Of a stretch of 64,000 nt of DNA, positions 6,894 through 14,699 are shown in pieces (position 1 is the stretch's first letter; every line of letters begins with the position of its first letter). The position numbers were made by a program, and so were the translations under genes. The notes under the pieces were generated by a model. It made no database searches. It worked only from the letters and a program-made list of their open reading frames with translations, and had not been told where the DNA came from. This DNA comes from a virus. Where the stretch lies: the IMG/VR virus record IMGVR_UViG_3300036831_000125, positions 1 to 64,000 of that record. The stretch is one strand, 5' to 3'.

Positions 6894-7124
6894 ATGCCGC
6901 GACCGATCACCAAGAAGCAGCTTTCGGACTTTTGGGCTACGGATTATTCGCCTAAGAACCACTGCTGCCTCTGCGGTAATCGCGGGATCATTGATACACG
7001 CGGCAAGGTCTTCACGCCTGCTGGGTACGAGTGCGGGGCAATGGTCTTTTGCATCTGTCCGAACGGGCAGGCGATCAAGAGGCAAGACCCCAACTATGTC
7101 AAAGCTCTAGAATCCAAAGGATGA
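6894..7124 (+). CDS. Small zinc-finger-like phage protein
   Basis: A 76-residue protein with HCCLCGNRGIID, then YECGAMVFCICPNGQAIK. The paired cysteines (C-x2-C and C-x-C) suggest one bound zinc. Similar small proteins occur widely in phages without known function. It sits 12 bases after the preceding stop, in the same transcription unit. Confidence 0.7.
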   Translation: MPRPITKKQLSDFWATDYSPKNHCCLCGNRGIIDTRGKVFTPAGYECGAMVFCICPNGQAIKRQDPNYVKALESKG

Positions 7125-7131
7125 GGGCGTA

Positions 7132-7281
7132 ATGCGCTTTTGGATCGAACACGAAGGCTTTCCGCGCTGGGTGGCGCTGCTGATCTTCGCGGCAATCGTC
7201 GGCCTATGGCTGTACGGAGTTTGGGGATTATTATGGCTGTACGGCGTTTGGGGATTGTTCAGACTCATGGTGAGGCTATGA
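7132..7281 (+). CDS. Small membrane protein with internal repeat
   Basis: A 49-residue protein. A charged N-terminus (MRFWIEHEGFPRW) precedes one or two hydrophobic segments. The second half contains the nonapeptide WLYGVWGLL twice in tandem, encoded by a 27-base duplication (7207-7233 and 7234-7260). The stop overlaps the next start by ATGA. An inner-membrane location is likely; its function is unknown. Confidence 0.62.
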   Translation: MRFWIEHEGFPRWVALLIFAAIVGLWLYGVWGLLWLYGVWGLFRLMVRL

Positions 7282-7691
7282 AAACAGATCTATTGCTCAA
7301 GCTTGCAGATTTTCTCGAACGCATCCCGCCTGATCGCTTCTATATGGAAGAGTGGGAGACGGATTCTGCTGAGCGTAATTTTGACGGCACGTTCGATTGC
7401 GGCTTCGCGGGCTGTGCACTGGGTTGGGCAGCGCATGCGAATCTTATCTATGGGCTGCATATGGAAGACAGCAGCGTGCATTTTCATAAATGGAGCGATG
7501 TCTGGCCAGAGGAGTTCTCTATTTATGAAGGTTTCGCTGCGGCTATGGAGGCATTCGAGATCGACAGCACACTAGCGCGGCATTTGTTCGATCCGAGGCA
7601 GTATCCGCAGTCATACAGCAAGGGCGGCAAAAGCATAAGGATTAAGCCGAGCGACGTTGCAGAGCGCATCCGCATCGTAGTCGCGCAATGA
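7278..7691 (+). CDS. Hypothetical phage protein with GFAGCALGWAA core
   Basis: A 137-residue protein. An N-terminal helix (LLLKLADFLERIPPDRF) is followed by DCGFAGCALGWAAH, an aromatic middle (VWPEEFSIYEGFAAAMEAFEI), LFDPRQYP and a C-terminal KPSDVAERI. This order is shared by a broad family of phage and bacterial proteins of unknown function. The start is set by ATGA overlap with the membrane protein. The longer frame from 7140 is only a shadow. Confidence 0.74.
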   Translation: MKTDLLLKLADFLERIPPDRFYMEEWETDSAERNFDGTFDCGFAGCALGWAAHANLIYGLHMEDSSVHFHKWSDVWPEEFSIYEGFAAAMEAFEIDSTLARHLFDPRQYPQSYSKGGKSIRIKPSDVAERIRIVVAQ

Positions 7692-7918
7692 CGACGCTCT
7701 ATAATATGTGCACCGGCCGGCGGATCTTGCGCGTGCGTAGCGGCGACACTGCCATCCGCACCGCGCGCAGGCTCGCGCATATGTGGCGTTCTGATGTCGT
7801 CGTGCTCACCCGAGCGCAGAACGGCAAGACGATGGCGTATTTCCGCGTCAAGCCGACAGGGCGCATTATGCCAGTGCCAGAGGATTGGTCGGTGCCGAAA
7901 TTCCGCGAGATGGGGTGA
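7688..7918 (+). CDS. Hypothetical basic protein
   Basis: A 76-residue basic protein with a small alpha/beta look: a helix AIRTARRLAHMWRS followed by the beta pair DVVVLTRA and KTMAYFRVKPTG. No family is recognised. It overlaps the gene upstream by ATGA. Confidence 0.64.
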   Translation: MTTLYNMCTGRRILRVRSGDTAIRTARRLAHMWRSDVVVLTRAQNGKTMAYFRVKPTGRIMPVPEDWSVPKFREMG

Positions 7919-7924
7919 CTGCGC

Positions 7925-8164
7925 ATGAGCAAGGATCTGACTCAGATCTTCATTTGGACAGAGGTCGATCACCGCGACGACGCGGAAGGCGTGATCGCTG
8001 TCATATCGCCGCTCATGCCAGGCGTCTTTCCGTTGATGACGCGCCGCCGTGACATCGCCGAGGGCGCGTTTGCGGAGCTGGCTGAGGAACACCGCAAGCG
8101 CACCGGCCATCGCGTCCGGCTGGTACATTGGACAGCGCGAGAGGATGTGCGGGAGCTGCCATGA
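7925..8164 (+). CDS. Hypothetical protein
   Basis: A 79-residue protein of mixed alpha/beta composition with the segments DAEGVIAVISPLMPG and AFAELAEEHRKRTGHRVRLVHW. Function is unknown. Its stop overlaps the following ATG. Confidence 0.62.
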   Translation: MSKDLTQIFIWTEVDHRDDAEGVIAVISPLMPGVFPLMTRRRDIAEGAFAELAEEHRKRTGHRVRLVHWTAREDVRELP

Positions 8165-8376
8165 TTCAGATTCAACGCGAGCGCAAAGAGCAGCTTATTT
8201 TCCTTCTCGGCCAGCTGTTCGGGCTGCTTAGTTCACCGGATATCAAGGAGTATCTGCGCGAGCGCGGCGTGACTGAATCAGAGCTGCGCGCCATGCATGA
8301 CGCGCAGGCAGTTTTGATTAAGCGCCTCCTTGATCGCCCCGATGTGAAGCCAGCGCAGCCGGCGAAGCAGCAATGA
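8161..8376 (+). CDS. Hypothetical helical protein
   Basis: A 71-residue protein with two amphipathic helices, KEQLIFLLGQLFGLLSSPDIKEYL and ESELRAMHDAQAVLIKRLL, and a proline/lysine tail. I chose the start by ATGA overlap with the preceding gene. The first helix is hydrophobic enough to pack against a membrane or a partner protein. Confidence 0.62.
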   Translation: MIQIQRERKEQLIFLLGQLFGLLSSPDIKEYLRERGVTESELRAMHDAQAVLIKRLLDRPDVKPAQPAKQQ

Positions 8377-8663
8377 GCCTCAAACCCATCTGCGTTTCGT
8401 GTCAGCGCTTCTATCGCCCATCGCGCAACGGCGTCTATTTCCTCGAAGGCATGCCCGGCGAGAACGGCGTCAAGCCGGGCCGCGTCGAAGCGTGGCGCTG
8501 GAAGAATTACAAGCTCTGGGCTGGGGATGAATGGCAATGCCCGGGCTGCGCCTCAACCATCATCGTGGGCGTGCCGCATCAGCATATCGCCGAGCACTAT
8601 CAACCTGATTTCGAAGAAAAGGTGCGCGCTTTCGGGGCGACGTTTCGCGTCAATGACTGCTGA
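8373..8663 (+). CDS. Zinc-ribbon-like phage protein
   Basis: A 96-residue protein. CVSCQRFYRP near the start and CPGCASTIIVG in the second half form two C-x2-C knuckles. Between them are NGVYFLEGMPG and the aromatic WRWKNYKLWAGDEWQ. I regard this as a common small phage zinc-ribbon family without known role. It is coupled upstream by ATGA and overlaps the next gene by 11 bases. Confidence 0.74.
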   Translation: MSLKPICVSCQRFYRPSRNGVYFLEGMPGENGVKPGRVEAWRWKNYKLWAGDEWQCPGCASTIIVGVPHQHIAEHYQPDFEEKVRAFGATFRVNDC

Positions 8664-8955
8664 GATCGAGATTCACCGAAACATCCGGCTGCGCTGCGAT
8701 CGCTGTCACCAGCCGATGCTCGGGACAACTGCCTATGACGGCGCATGCGCATGCGGCGGTCTTATCGAATCAGAACCAAACATAGCCAGCGGCGATCCCC
8801 CTTCGACGCCGCCGACGCAGCCCAACGAGCCCCCGCTCCGGCTGCGTCATTCTTGCGCCGGGCCAAGATCTGGTTATGGCCTACTGCCCGGCACCCCTTT
8901 CGCGCGTGTGAACGTTTACCCTGGATGCACCCGTATCGCACGCGCGAAAGGATGA
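8653..8955 (+). CDS. Zinc-ribbon protein with low-complexity tail
   Basis: A 100-residue protein. The first 45 residues hold RCDRCHQPML and ACACGGL, another two-knuckle zinc ribbon. The rest is proline-rich and looks disordered (PPSTPPTQPNEPP). The start at 8653 lies inside the end of the upstream gene. The tail may partly be read-through into non-conserved DNA. Confidence 0.58.
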   Translation: MTAEIEIHRNIRLRCDRCHQPMLGTTAYDGACACGGLIESEPNIASGDPPSTPPTQPNEPPLRLRHSCAGPRSGYGLLPGTPFARVNVYPGCTRIARAKG

Positions 8956-8989
8956 TTCATGACCCTCGGGCTGATGTTCTGGGATCCTG

Positions 8990-9133
8990 ATGCTGCTCTG
9001 GCTTGTCGTCGGCGCTTACCCATGGTGGTCGAGCCCAGCGCCCAATTGGCCCGGGCTGGGCGGCAACTTGCTGCTGTTCATCCTGCTGCTGTTGCTCGGC
9101 TGGCACGCCTTCGGTCCACCGATTCACGCCTAG
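8990..9133 (+). CDS. Small two-part hydrophobic membrane protein
   Basis: A 47-residue protein. A hydrophobic N-terminus (MLLWLVVGAYPWW) precedes a Pro/Trp loop and then a strongly hydrophobic stretch (LLLFILLLLLGWHAFGPP). The pattern resembles the small DUF3309-type membrane proteins of alphaproteobacteria and their phages, but this match is only by look. A rival frame from 8959 has a ribosome site but no plausible protein. Confidence 0.58.
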   Translation: MLLWLVVGAYPWWSSPAPNWPGLGGNLLLFILLLLLGWHAFGPPIHA

Positions 9134-9260
9134 CACCTAGCGCCGCCGGCTGCGTTGCCGTACTATCCGCCTCGTTTCCATCTGACCATGGAGACACCCC
9201 ACCCTTAATGCACCTTAAGAGAGGGCCAGAGCTGCGAATACCCCGGTAGCCCAGTGTGTT

Positions 9261-9269
9261 CTCCCAAGT
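9261..9269 (-). promoter_or_regulatory. Orphan ACTTGGGAG element
   Basis: A perfect minus-strand copy of the leader element in the 232-base gap 9134-9365, with no start codon in range. It may mark a decayed leader gene. I see nothing else in this gap. Confidence 0.45.
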
Positions 9270-9365
9270 CACGCCGCTGCCCTTTTCGCCTTTGCGCTCT
9301 CTCTTTTTTCTCCCTACAAGCGACCCTGGCGGGAACCAAGCCCTGAAAAGAGGCATTGCGCTCCC

Positions 9366-9608
9366 ATGTCCGAATTCATCCCGACGCCCGAGCACTATTA
9401 CCCTTGGAACGCACCGCAGCCAGAGGCGCTGCCGCGGCGCGCCAGCGGCGCCCAAACCCACCCGCCGGCTGCCGCCCTGCCGCGTTTACCAACCCGCCAG
9501 CGGACCCCGCGCGCGCCGCTGAGCTGGTCGGCTGAGACCATGGACCGGACTGCCAGCGACGCCGTGCGCGAGGTGCAAACCCGCATCGAACGGGTTATTA
9601 GGGCATGA
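9366..9608 (+). CDS. Hypothetical Pro/Arg-rich protein
   Basis: An 80-residue protein. The N-terminus is acidic and aromatic (MSEFIPTPEHYYPW), the middle is rich in Pro, Ala and Arg, and the C-terminal helix reads SDAVREVQTRIERVIRA. AAGAGG lies upstream. It ends 11 bases inside the convergent ParB-like gene. Function is unknown. Confidence 0.52.
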   Translation: MSEFIPTPEHYYPWNAPQPEALPRRASGAQTHPPAAALPRLPTRQRTPRAPLSWSAETMDRTASDAVREVQTRIERVIRA

Positions 9609-10614
9609 AGACGGAGGTTGAGGTTGAGGCCGGTGCCTCGTAGGTAAATGGCGGTACTATTTCCTCGTAGGTGACCGGCGGGAACGGCGTTGACGATGAC
9701 TCCTCTGCGGGCACTGCTTGGGTAGATTCAAACTCTGGAATAAGCTCGAACAACCCACTTTTCGTGTCCCACTTCAAGGTTTTGATCGCCTTCCCTTTGC
9801 GGAAAGCGTTCCAAACAAAGATACAGGCTTGATAATAGTTTCCTCCCCCTAATCTGTTTCCTTTTCCCACTTTTATCTGCTTTTCTTTGGCTCGCCGCAA
9901 GAAAGAGTCGAGCACGGCGGCTGGTGCATTATCATCCCCGCCGTGAGCGACCGCTCCCCAGAATCTTTTCGCTTCAATCTCGTTTGCCTGGTATGTCGCC
10001 CATATCGCTGCGCTAACCCCAACTTGTTGCAGTTCGCTTTTGTTGGGCAACAATTCCTGACCAAACCATTGAAGGTAGCTGTGTTTGCGAATGTCATGAA
10101 AGCCCCGGTACTTATCTTCAGCCACGCCTACAACAACATGATCAATATTTCGATCGTACCAAGCGATTCCATTGATCGCTAACGTCGCCCACGATTTCGA
10201 GATAGCCTCCAACTTAGGCTCTGCTGCTTGATATAGGCTTGAAACATCCCTGCTCGTGCGAACTGATATTTTGACGTCATGCTGAGCGCATGCGTCAGCA
10301 ACACCGAGAAGCATGGTGCACTCATAATAATCCATGTGAACGAAGCGTCCTTTGGGAAATTCTTCTTCGCTAAGCTCACACAGCACCGCAGCCGAATGGT
10401 AGCCGTCCACACGCCATATACCCGGCCGGCCTTTAATTGTGGCCCGAGCCCATTTGAAACTCGTCAGCCAACCGATTGTGATGCGTTGTCTTAGATATTC
10501 CAGGTGCTTCGGTTTGAGCTGACGCGCACCCGGTGAAGCTTCAAGGTGAAGCTGTTCCTCAGCTAATTCTCGCGTAAGAGGCAAGGTCACTGAGCTTATA
10601 AGACGAAAGGTCAT
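9598..10614 (-). CDS. ParB-like protein
   Basis: A 338-residue protein. After an N-terminal beta segment it reads LKPKHLEYLRQRITIGWL, then WRVDGYHSAAVLCEL, a pattern like the ParB N-terminal or DGQHR-type fold (a position analogous to ParB box II). The middle is helical and the tail is acidic and proline-rich. Such proteins may bind DNA or hydrolyse CTP, but I see no clean GERR motif. GGAGGAG lies 9 bases before the ATG at 10614; an upstream ATG at 10689 lacks a site. It lies beside the repeated GAGTCCCAG motifs, which could be its target. Confidence 0.55.
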   Translation of the reverse strand: MTFRLISSVTLPLTRELAEEQLHLEASPGARQLKPKHLEYLRQRITIGWLTSFKWARATIKGRPGIWRVDGYHSAAVLCELSEEEFPKGRFVHMDYYECTMLLGVADACAQHDVKISVRTSRDVSSLYQAAEPKLEAISKSWATLAINGIAWYDRNIDHVVVGVAEDKYRGFHDIRKHSYLQWFGQELLPNKSELQQVGVSAAIWATYQANEIEAKRFWGAVAHGGDDNAPAAVLDSFLRRAKEKQIKVGKGNRLGGGNYYQACIFVWNAFRKGKAIKTLKWDTKSGLFELIPEFESTQAVPAEESSSTPFPPVTYEEIVPPFTYEAPASTSTSVFMP

Positions 10615-11089
10615 GGTTGTTACTCCTCCACACTGATGGCCCAAAAAAGCGGGCGGAAAAATAATCCGTCGCCAACTTTGCTTGGGCAATTATCCTTTGG
10701 GGTAGATTTGTGTGGCCCAGAGCGATCCAAGTTGAGGGGCCCTAATCAGCCTTGCGCTCAGCAAAACATTGATCTACTAATGATTCCAACAGCTTAGTGA
10801 ATTTACCCAGCCCGGCACGCTGGGACTCGGCTGAGACAGAATCAGCATTGATTTCATTAGCTTTTTTGCCCCAAGTCCCAAGAGTCCCAGCCTCCAAGGC
10901 GATTTTTCAAAACCCTCTACAATCCTCTATCACGCCAAACCACAACATCTTGTGTGTACCTCACCAGAAATAAGTAAATAAGAGTTATAGAATTAGTATG
11001 GAGGTTGGGACTCTTAGGACTCTTACTTATTTTTCCAGCTCTTCCTTGGGGCTTCGAGTCCCAGCTGAGTCCCAGCCCCCCTGCTCTCG
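10615..11089. promoter_or_regulatory. Intergenic region with GAGTCCCAG iteron-like motifs
   Basis: This 475-base AT-richer gap has no convincing gene. The nonamer GAGTCCCAG occurs at 10882-10890, 11056-11064 and 11067-11075, and inverted at 10820-10828. Near copies are at 10872-10880, 11005-11013 and 11017-11022. AAATAAGTAAATAAGAG and CTCTTACTTATTT form an inverted pair around 10970-11033. Its place between a ParB-like gene and a VapE-type helicase suggests a replication origin, partition site or operator. Confidence 0.5.
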
Positions 11090-12442
11090 TCATTCCTCTT
11101 TTTTCAAGCCTCGCGGCACATAAGCCCAGTATCTCCTTGCGTTTTTCGGTGTTTTCCGTACCCGCTTCCAACCTAAAACCTCCAACGCATCAGTCACCTC
11201 GCGCTCTTGATCCTTGCGGATTTTTCCCAGGGAAACATTGAAGATTTGATTGAGCAGATCTGCCAGCTTGATCTCGCTCTTACTTACCAGCTTTTGTTCC
11301 ACCAGCTCCTCAACGACGCCGGCTTCGCGAAACTCCTCAGCAATCACATCGGCCATAACCCTTTGCTCCTTATCGCTTAACCACCATTTCTCCCCGGCCT
11401 TGTAGCGGACCACTGCTTCGGCCCAGAGTTGCTCCCGATCCCGCCCGAGGGCCGCGAGGTCGATGGAATTGGTGAGGATGGGCCAGAACCGCCGGTTCCC
11501 TGTGATATCTTTTAGGGGGGTCCGCTTGTTCGTGGTGGCCGCGAAAACGATCTGGCGGGGATGGTCCTCTGCCAGCCGGTCGAACACACCGCGGTATCGA
11601 TTCGCCCGGCGTGAAAGGAAAGCCTTCAGCTCTTCGACGGACTTACCCCGGAAGCCTTCGAGGTCGCTGAACTCGGCGAGCAGCTTACCGATCATGGCGA
11701 TAGGTGTGTCCTTATCGCCCGACAGTGCGCCGATCTCGTCCGTGAACCATTTCTCACCAACCAGCACGACGAGCGCGGTGCTCTTTCCTTGTCCCTGGTC
11801 GCCGATCAACATCAGGACGCAATCAGCCTTGCAGCCGGGCTCCATGATTCTTGCTACGGCAGAGATGAGGTACTTAGGGCCGACACAACATTCGAACGCG
11901 CGGTCTTCTGCGCCGAGATATGTGACCAACCATTTGTCCAGCCGTGGCGTGCCATCCCACGTAAGCGAAGCAAACCAATCGCGGACAGGATGGAATTCTT
12001 GTTCGCGAGCGATTGTGAGCGCTGCGTCCATCGCAAGGTGACTACTGACATCGATGGCTTGTTGCTGCAGCCACTCCGCAAGTTTCCGGCCGTCGTTGTT
12101 CACCCATTGTCGTGGTTGCCAAGGCTCGCCCTTCTTGTGCCAAGGCGGCGCACGATCGAGCAGCACGATATCGGAGAAGGCGTTATAGCGAAGGGATTTC
12201 GTCCATTCTGGAGCGATGCGCAGAGCAGTGAGTGCATTGGCGAGGTTAGGCTTGTAAAGAACCTTGCCCTTTTTATAGAGCCGCGCTTTCCAGCTGGGTG
12301 CCGGCGGTGGTTTTGGTGCAGCTGCGCTGGCTGGCGCAGGGGCTTTCGCCTTGCCCTTCGCAGTGTCGATATGAACTACATTATCTTTAGTGTTATTTTC
12401 TCCGACAGCCTTAGATTCATCGATCTTATCGGCTTCTGACAT
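11090..12442 (-). CDS. VapE/VirE-family P-loop ATPase (replicative helicase-like)
   Basis: A 450-residue protein. An Ala/Pro linker covers about residues 30-50. A conserved lead-in, VRDWFASLTWDGTPRLDKWL, follows at about 153-171. The Walker A GDQGQGKST is at 214-222, and a later ATTNKRTPLKDITGNRRFWP segment is typical of VapE proteins. These act as SF3-like helicases, usually with a primase. No primase domain is present here. A C-terminal winged-helix-like part follows residue 380. The start at 12442 follows GCTTGGGAG. It is transcribed away from the plus-strand replication genes. Confidence 0.85.
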   Translation of the reverse strand: MSEADKIDESKAVGENNTKDNVVHIDTAKGKAKAPAPASAAAPKPPPAPSWKARLYKKGKVLYKPNLANALTALRIAPEWTKSLRYNAFSDIVLLDRAPPWHKKGEPWQPRQWVNNDGRKLAEWLQQQAIDVSSHLAMDAALTIAREQEFHPVRDWFASLTWDGTPRLDKWLVTYLGAEDRAFECCVGPKYLISAVARIMEPGCKADCVLMLIGDQGQGKSTALVVLVGEKWFTDEIGALSGDKDTPIAMIGKLLAEFSDLEGFRGKSVEELKAFLSRRANRYRGVFDRLAEDHPRQIVFAATTNKRTPLKDITGNRRFWPILTNSIDLAALGRDREQLWAEAVVRYKAGEKWWLSDKEQRVMADVIAEEFREAGVVEELVEQKLVSKSEIKLADLLNQIFNVSLGKIRKDQEREVTDALEVLGWKRVRKTPKNARRYWAYVPRGLKKEE

Positions 12443-12453
12443 AGGAAATTTCA

Positions 12454-12462
12454 CTCCCAAGC
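12454..12462 (-). promoter_or_regulatory. Extended ribosome-binding element GCTTGGGAG
   Basis: Lies 11 bases before the ATG at 12442 and decides that start over an ATG at 12481. Confidence 0.65.
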
Positions 12463-12640
12463 GAGAGACAGCTGGCCTCAAGCTCGCAGGCGTGGAGTAT
12501 CCCCCCTCCCCCTCGCAAGCTGGCGTGTTGGGGGAGCTTCACACGGGGGGAGAAGCGCGCAAATAGGGACCGCGCGAAGGATCTGTGCATGACTGCCGCA
12601 GGCCGCAGAGAAGCTGCGGAAAATCTTCGCTTGCGTGCAG

Positions 12641-12663
12641 CTGTAGTATGTCTATAACTACAG
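12641..12663. promoter_or_regulatory. Operator-like inverted repeat
   Basis: CTGTAGT and ACTACAG, 7 bases each around 9 bases containing TATA, lie in the divergent gap 12443-12694 just before the gene at 12695. The size and symmetry fit a repressor or activator site overlapping a promoter. The rest of the gap holds a C-rich stretch and one short CCGCAG/CTGCGG hairpin at 12603-12619. Confidence 0.45.
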
Positions 12664-12694
12664 GCTAGTACGGAAGCTTGAGGAAACGCCAGCT

Positions 12695-12895
12695 ATGTCC
12701 CGCAAGATCTATCGCCGCATACGGCCATGTTCGCATGAGTTCACCGCGATAGATTCTCGCATCCCCAATCCTAAGATGGAGTGCATCGAATGTGGTGCGG
12801 TGATCCCGAAGATCGACGAGAAGAATTATGAACAGATCTTCGACAAGCCGCCGCTGTCGCTGCTCTCCGGCCGTAGCCGGAACCACCCGCCCTAG
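12695..12895 (+). CDS. Small Cys-containing hypothetical protein
   Basis: A 66-residue protein with CSHEF near the start and CIECGAVIPK in the middle, so one zinc site with Cys and His ligands is possible. It leads the plus-strand replication transcription unit. Function is unknown. Confidence 0.65.
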   Translation: MSRKIYRRIRPCSHEFTAIDSRIPNPKMECIECGAVIPKIDEKNYEQIFDKPPLSLLSGRSRNHPP

Positions 12896-12918
12896 ACGCC
12901 TTTCGCAGGTTGTAGTAG

Positions 12919-13260
12919 ATGTGGCGAGTGGATTATATCCGTACAGAGAACGCCTGTTTAACGCTTATGAAAATCGACATCCAAACCGGGAATATCGGAC
13001 CATGGGAGCGGGCTCGCGTCGGCAACGTCTACCCGATCAAAGGCGGGCGTGGGCTGCGTGACGGACATATGCAAGTCTTGATCGCAATCACCGAACCAAC
13101 GGAGCGCTGGCAGGGGCCGGCGGCACTGCTCCTCGTGATCGACAAAGAAGGCAACCCGCGCGGCGTGAATAGCTACGGGCTGCATGCGATCGAGGATCTC
13201 CAGCCGATCGCGTTCGTTGATGGGTTGGATCAGCTTACTCTAACAATGAGGTCGCTTTGA
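12919..13260 (+). CDS. Hypothetical phage protein
   Basis: A 113-residue protein. From residue 17 it reads MKIDIQTGNIGPWERARVGNVYPIKGGRG, which looks like an SH3-like small beta barrel and a natural start. The ATG at 12919 also has a weak AGG site. If the second start is used the protein has 97 residues. The stop overlaps the next ATG by one base. Confidence 0.66.
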   Translation: MWRVDYIRTENACLTLMKIDIQTGNIGPWERARVGNVYPIKGGRGLRDGHMQVLIAITEPTERWQGPAALLLVIDKEGNPRGVNSYGLHAIEDLQPIAFVDGLDQLTLTMRSL

Positions 13261-13355
13261 TGCGTATCAGTGTTCTTTTATTTCTCTGCGCCTTTATCTG
13301 CGTTGGCTCTTATGCCGACGTTGATCTTGGTGCTCTATTGAATGTGCTGCCATGA
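13260..13355 (+). CDS. Tiny hydrophobic protein (signal-peptide-like)
   Basis: A 31-residue frame, MRISVLLFLCAFICVGSYA followed by an acidic tail. It has a hydrophobic core and a possible signal-peptidase site after SYA. It begins at TGATG overlap and ends in ATGA overlap with the next gene, so the gene arrangement supports translation. Function is unknown. Confidence 0.5.
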   Translation: MRISVLLFLCAFICVGSYADVDLGALLNVLP

Positions 13356-13636
13356 ATGCGCTCCTAACGCCTGCCCAGGTTAAGCTGATCAAGATGCGAA
13401 TCTGGTACGGCGAGCTGCATGACTCTCTCGCCGATCATTTCGAGTGCTCGCTGCAATCGATTAACGAGATCGCGCGCGGGAGCCGCTGGAATGAGATTGA
13501 GTGGCCGGATGGGACGATCGGAGCGCTGGCACCAGCCCGGCGGCTGTTGATCGTGCGCGCGCGTCGCGAAGCTAAAGACGCGATGGTGCAGGCGACGGCA
13601 GCGAAGGTGAAGGCGCTGTTGAAAGAGGCGAGCTGA
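13352..13636 (+). CDS. Helix-turn-helix protein
   Basis: A 94-residue protein. LTPAQVKLIKMRIWYGELHDSLADHFECSLQSINEIARGSRW has the spacing of a resolvase- or sigma-4-like helix-turn-helix, followed by WPDGTIG. Such modules accompany HNH or NUMOD endonucleases in phages. A DNA-binding regulator is plausible. It is coupled at both ends. Confidence 0.65.
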   Translation: MNALLTPAQVKLIKMRIWYGELHDSLADHFECSLQSINEIARGSRWNEIEWPDGTIGALAPARRLLIVRARREAKDAMVQATAAKVKALLKEAS

Positions 13637-13905
13637 TGTCGGCTAATGAACCACGCGAACCTGATCCCGACACCCTCGCCGACATCAAAGAGCTAGAGTT
13701 CGAGATCATCAAGCTTGCGACTAAATATGGTTATTCCGTTGCGCTCACTGCGATTGCGGCGGCGCTTGCGCAAGTGATGTCTTTAGGATGTTCGAGCAAA
13801 GAGCACCTTAACACCGGGTTTGATCAGGTGTTCGAGAAAATCCGCAGCGTCGCCGAGCATGACCTTGAACGAAGAATGTTACCTCAACCGAAAGGAGAAT
13901 CTTGA
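13636..13905 (+). CDS. Hypothetical protein
   Basis: An 89-residue, mainly helical protein with an acidic N-terminus (EPREPDPDTLADIKELEFEII). A hydrophobic helix (SVALTAIAAALAQVMSLG) could be membrane-associated, but is interrupted by polar residues. It overlaps the upstream gene by one base. Confidence 0.6.
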   Translation: MSANEPREPDPDTLADIKELEFEIIKLATKYGYSVALTAIAAALAQVMSLGCSSKEHLNTGFDQVFEKIRSVAEHDLERRMLPQPKGES

Positions 13906-13911
13906 AAGTCC

Positions 13912-14475
13912 ATGCGCAATAATAAAACACCGATCGTTCGTGCCGCCAGAGGCAATGGCGTTGCCAGGAAGCAAACCACTGCGGCCGAATCCAAGCGCAC
14001 CCGCACTGTCGCGGCACCGCTCGCTGAGGTCATTGGGTTTGATTATGATTTCGGCCGCACCGCCGCAGACGCAATCCGGCTGTTCAGCGATGCAGTTGTG
14101 TTCAAATTATTCAAATCCGCGGCGCAGCAACAGCTGAGCGATTTCATTCGCCAGTGTCGCGCTGGCACGAAGCAGCGGCCGGCGATGTCGGATAAGCAGC
14201 TCAAGGCTGCGGTGCGCGATTGGAGCCCGGAGTTAAAGCGACGCGGCAAATCCCCGGTCGTGAAGGCGTCGAAATTCATCGGCAAGATGACAGAAGATGA
14301 GAAGGCCGAAATGCGCCGGCTACTGGATGAAGGTGAAGGCAGTGGAGGTTTTGGCGCTACGAACGGCAAAGGACATGCTGTTGTTGCTGGCAGCAATGAC
14401 GAAAACGTTGAAGATGTGGGCGAGCGCGATGATGCTGTGAATCTCGTCGAAAATCACGACACGCACGTCGCTTAG
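13912..14475 (+). CDS. Hypothetical protein, probably disordered tail
   Basis: A 187-residue protein. A basic, Ala-rich N-terminal 35 residues precede a helical middle (TAADAIRLFSDAVVFKLFKSAAQQQL, then LKAAVRDWSPELKRRG). The C-terminus is glycine-rich and acidic. The composition suggests a DNA- or protein-binding accessory factor. AAGGAG lies somewhat far upstream, about 13 bases. A terminator follows. Confidence 0.6.
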   Translation: MRNNKTPIVRAARGNGVARKQTTAAESKRTRTVAAPLAEVIGFDYDFGRTAADAIRLFSDAVVFKLFKSAAQQQLSDFIRQCRAGTKQRPAMSDKQLKAAVRDWSPELKRRGKSPVVKASKFIGKMTEDEKAEMRRLLDEGEGSGGFGATNGKGHAVVAGSNDENVEDVGERDDAVNLVENHDTHVA

Positions 14476-14505
14476 ACGTCCCTCCGCCGCCGCTAAAAGA
14501 GAAAA

Positions 14506-14529
14506 GCCCCTGCGTTCCCGCGCAAGGGC
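14506..14529 (+). terminator. Hairpin terminator
   Basis: GCCCCTGCG pairs with CGCAAGGGC over 9 positions with one mismatch and a six-base loop, then CTTTCCCTG. It is preceded by AAAAGAGAAAA, so it would also work on the minus strand. It matches the other hairpins at 898 and 33106. Confidence 0.6.
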
Positions 14530-14679
14530 CTTTCCCTGGTCAATACTTATCCCCAGGCATTTAGCCGGCATTGCCTTTTGCTGATCGCGTCTCCCTAGCT
14601 CCGAGAGCAGAATCAAACCCAGAACCGCTGGGCGCGGGTAGGCGCATTGTGCGCCGGCTGCGGCTCTTCGGACAAGTTA

Positions 14680-14688
14680 ACTTGGGAG
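14680..14688 (+). promoter_or_regulatory. Extended ribosome-binding element ACTTGGGAG
   Basis: Lies 11 bases before the ATG at 14700 and decides that start over an in-frame upstream reading. Confidence 0.68.
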
Positions 14689-14699
14689 CTTTGCGAAAT

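Noticed and set aside
8959-9249. 96-residue plus-strand frame with an SD
   Set aside because: It overlaps the better membrane-protein frame at 8990 out of register and its composition looks like a shadow.
11041-11075. tRNA-like TTCGAGTCC stretch
   Set aside because: The arm does not pair as a T-stem and there is no acceptor or anticodon stem. It is part of the repeated GAGTCCCAG motif.
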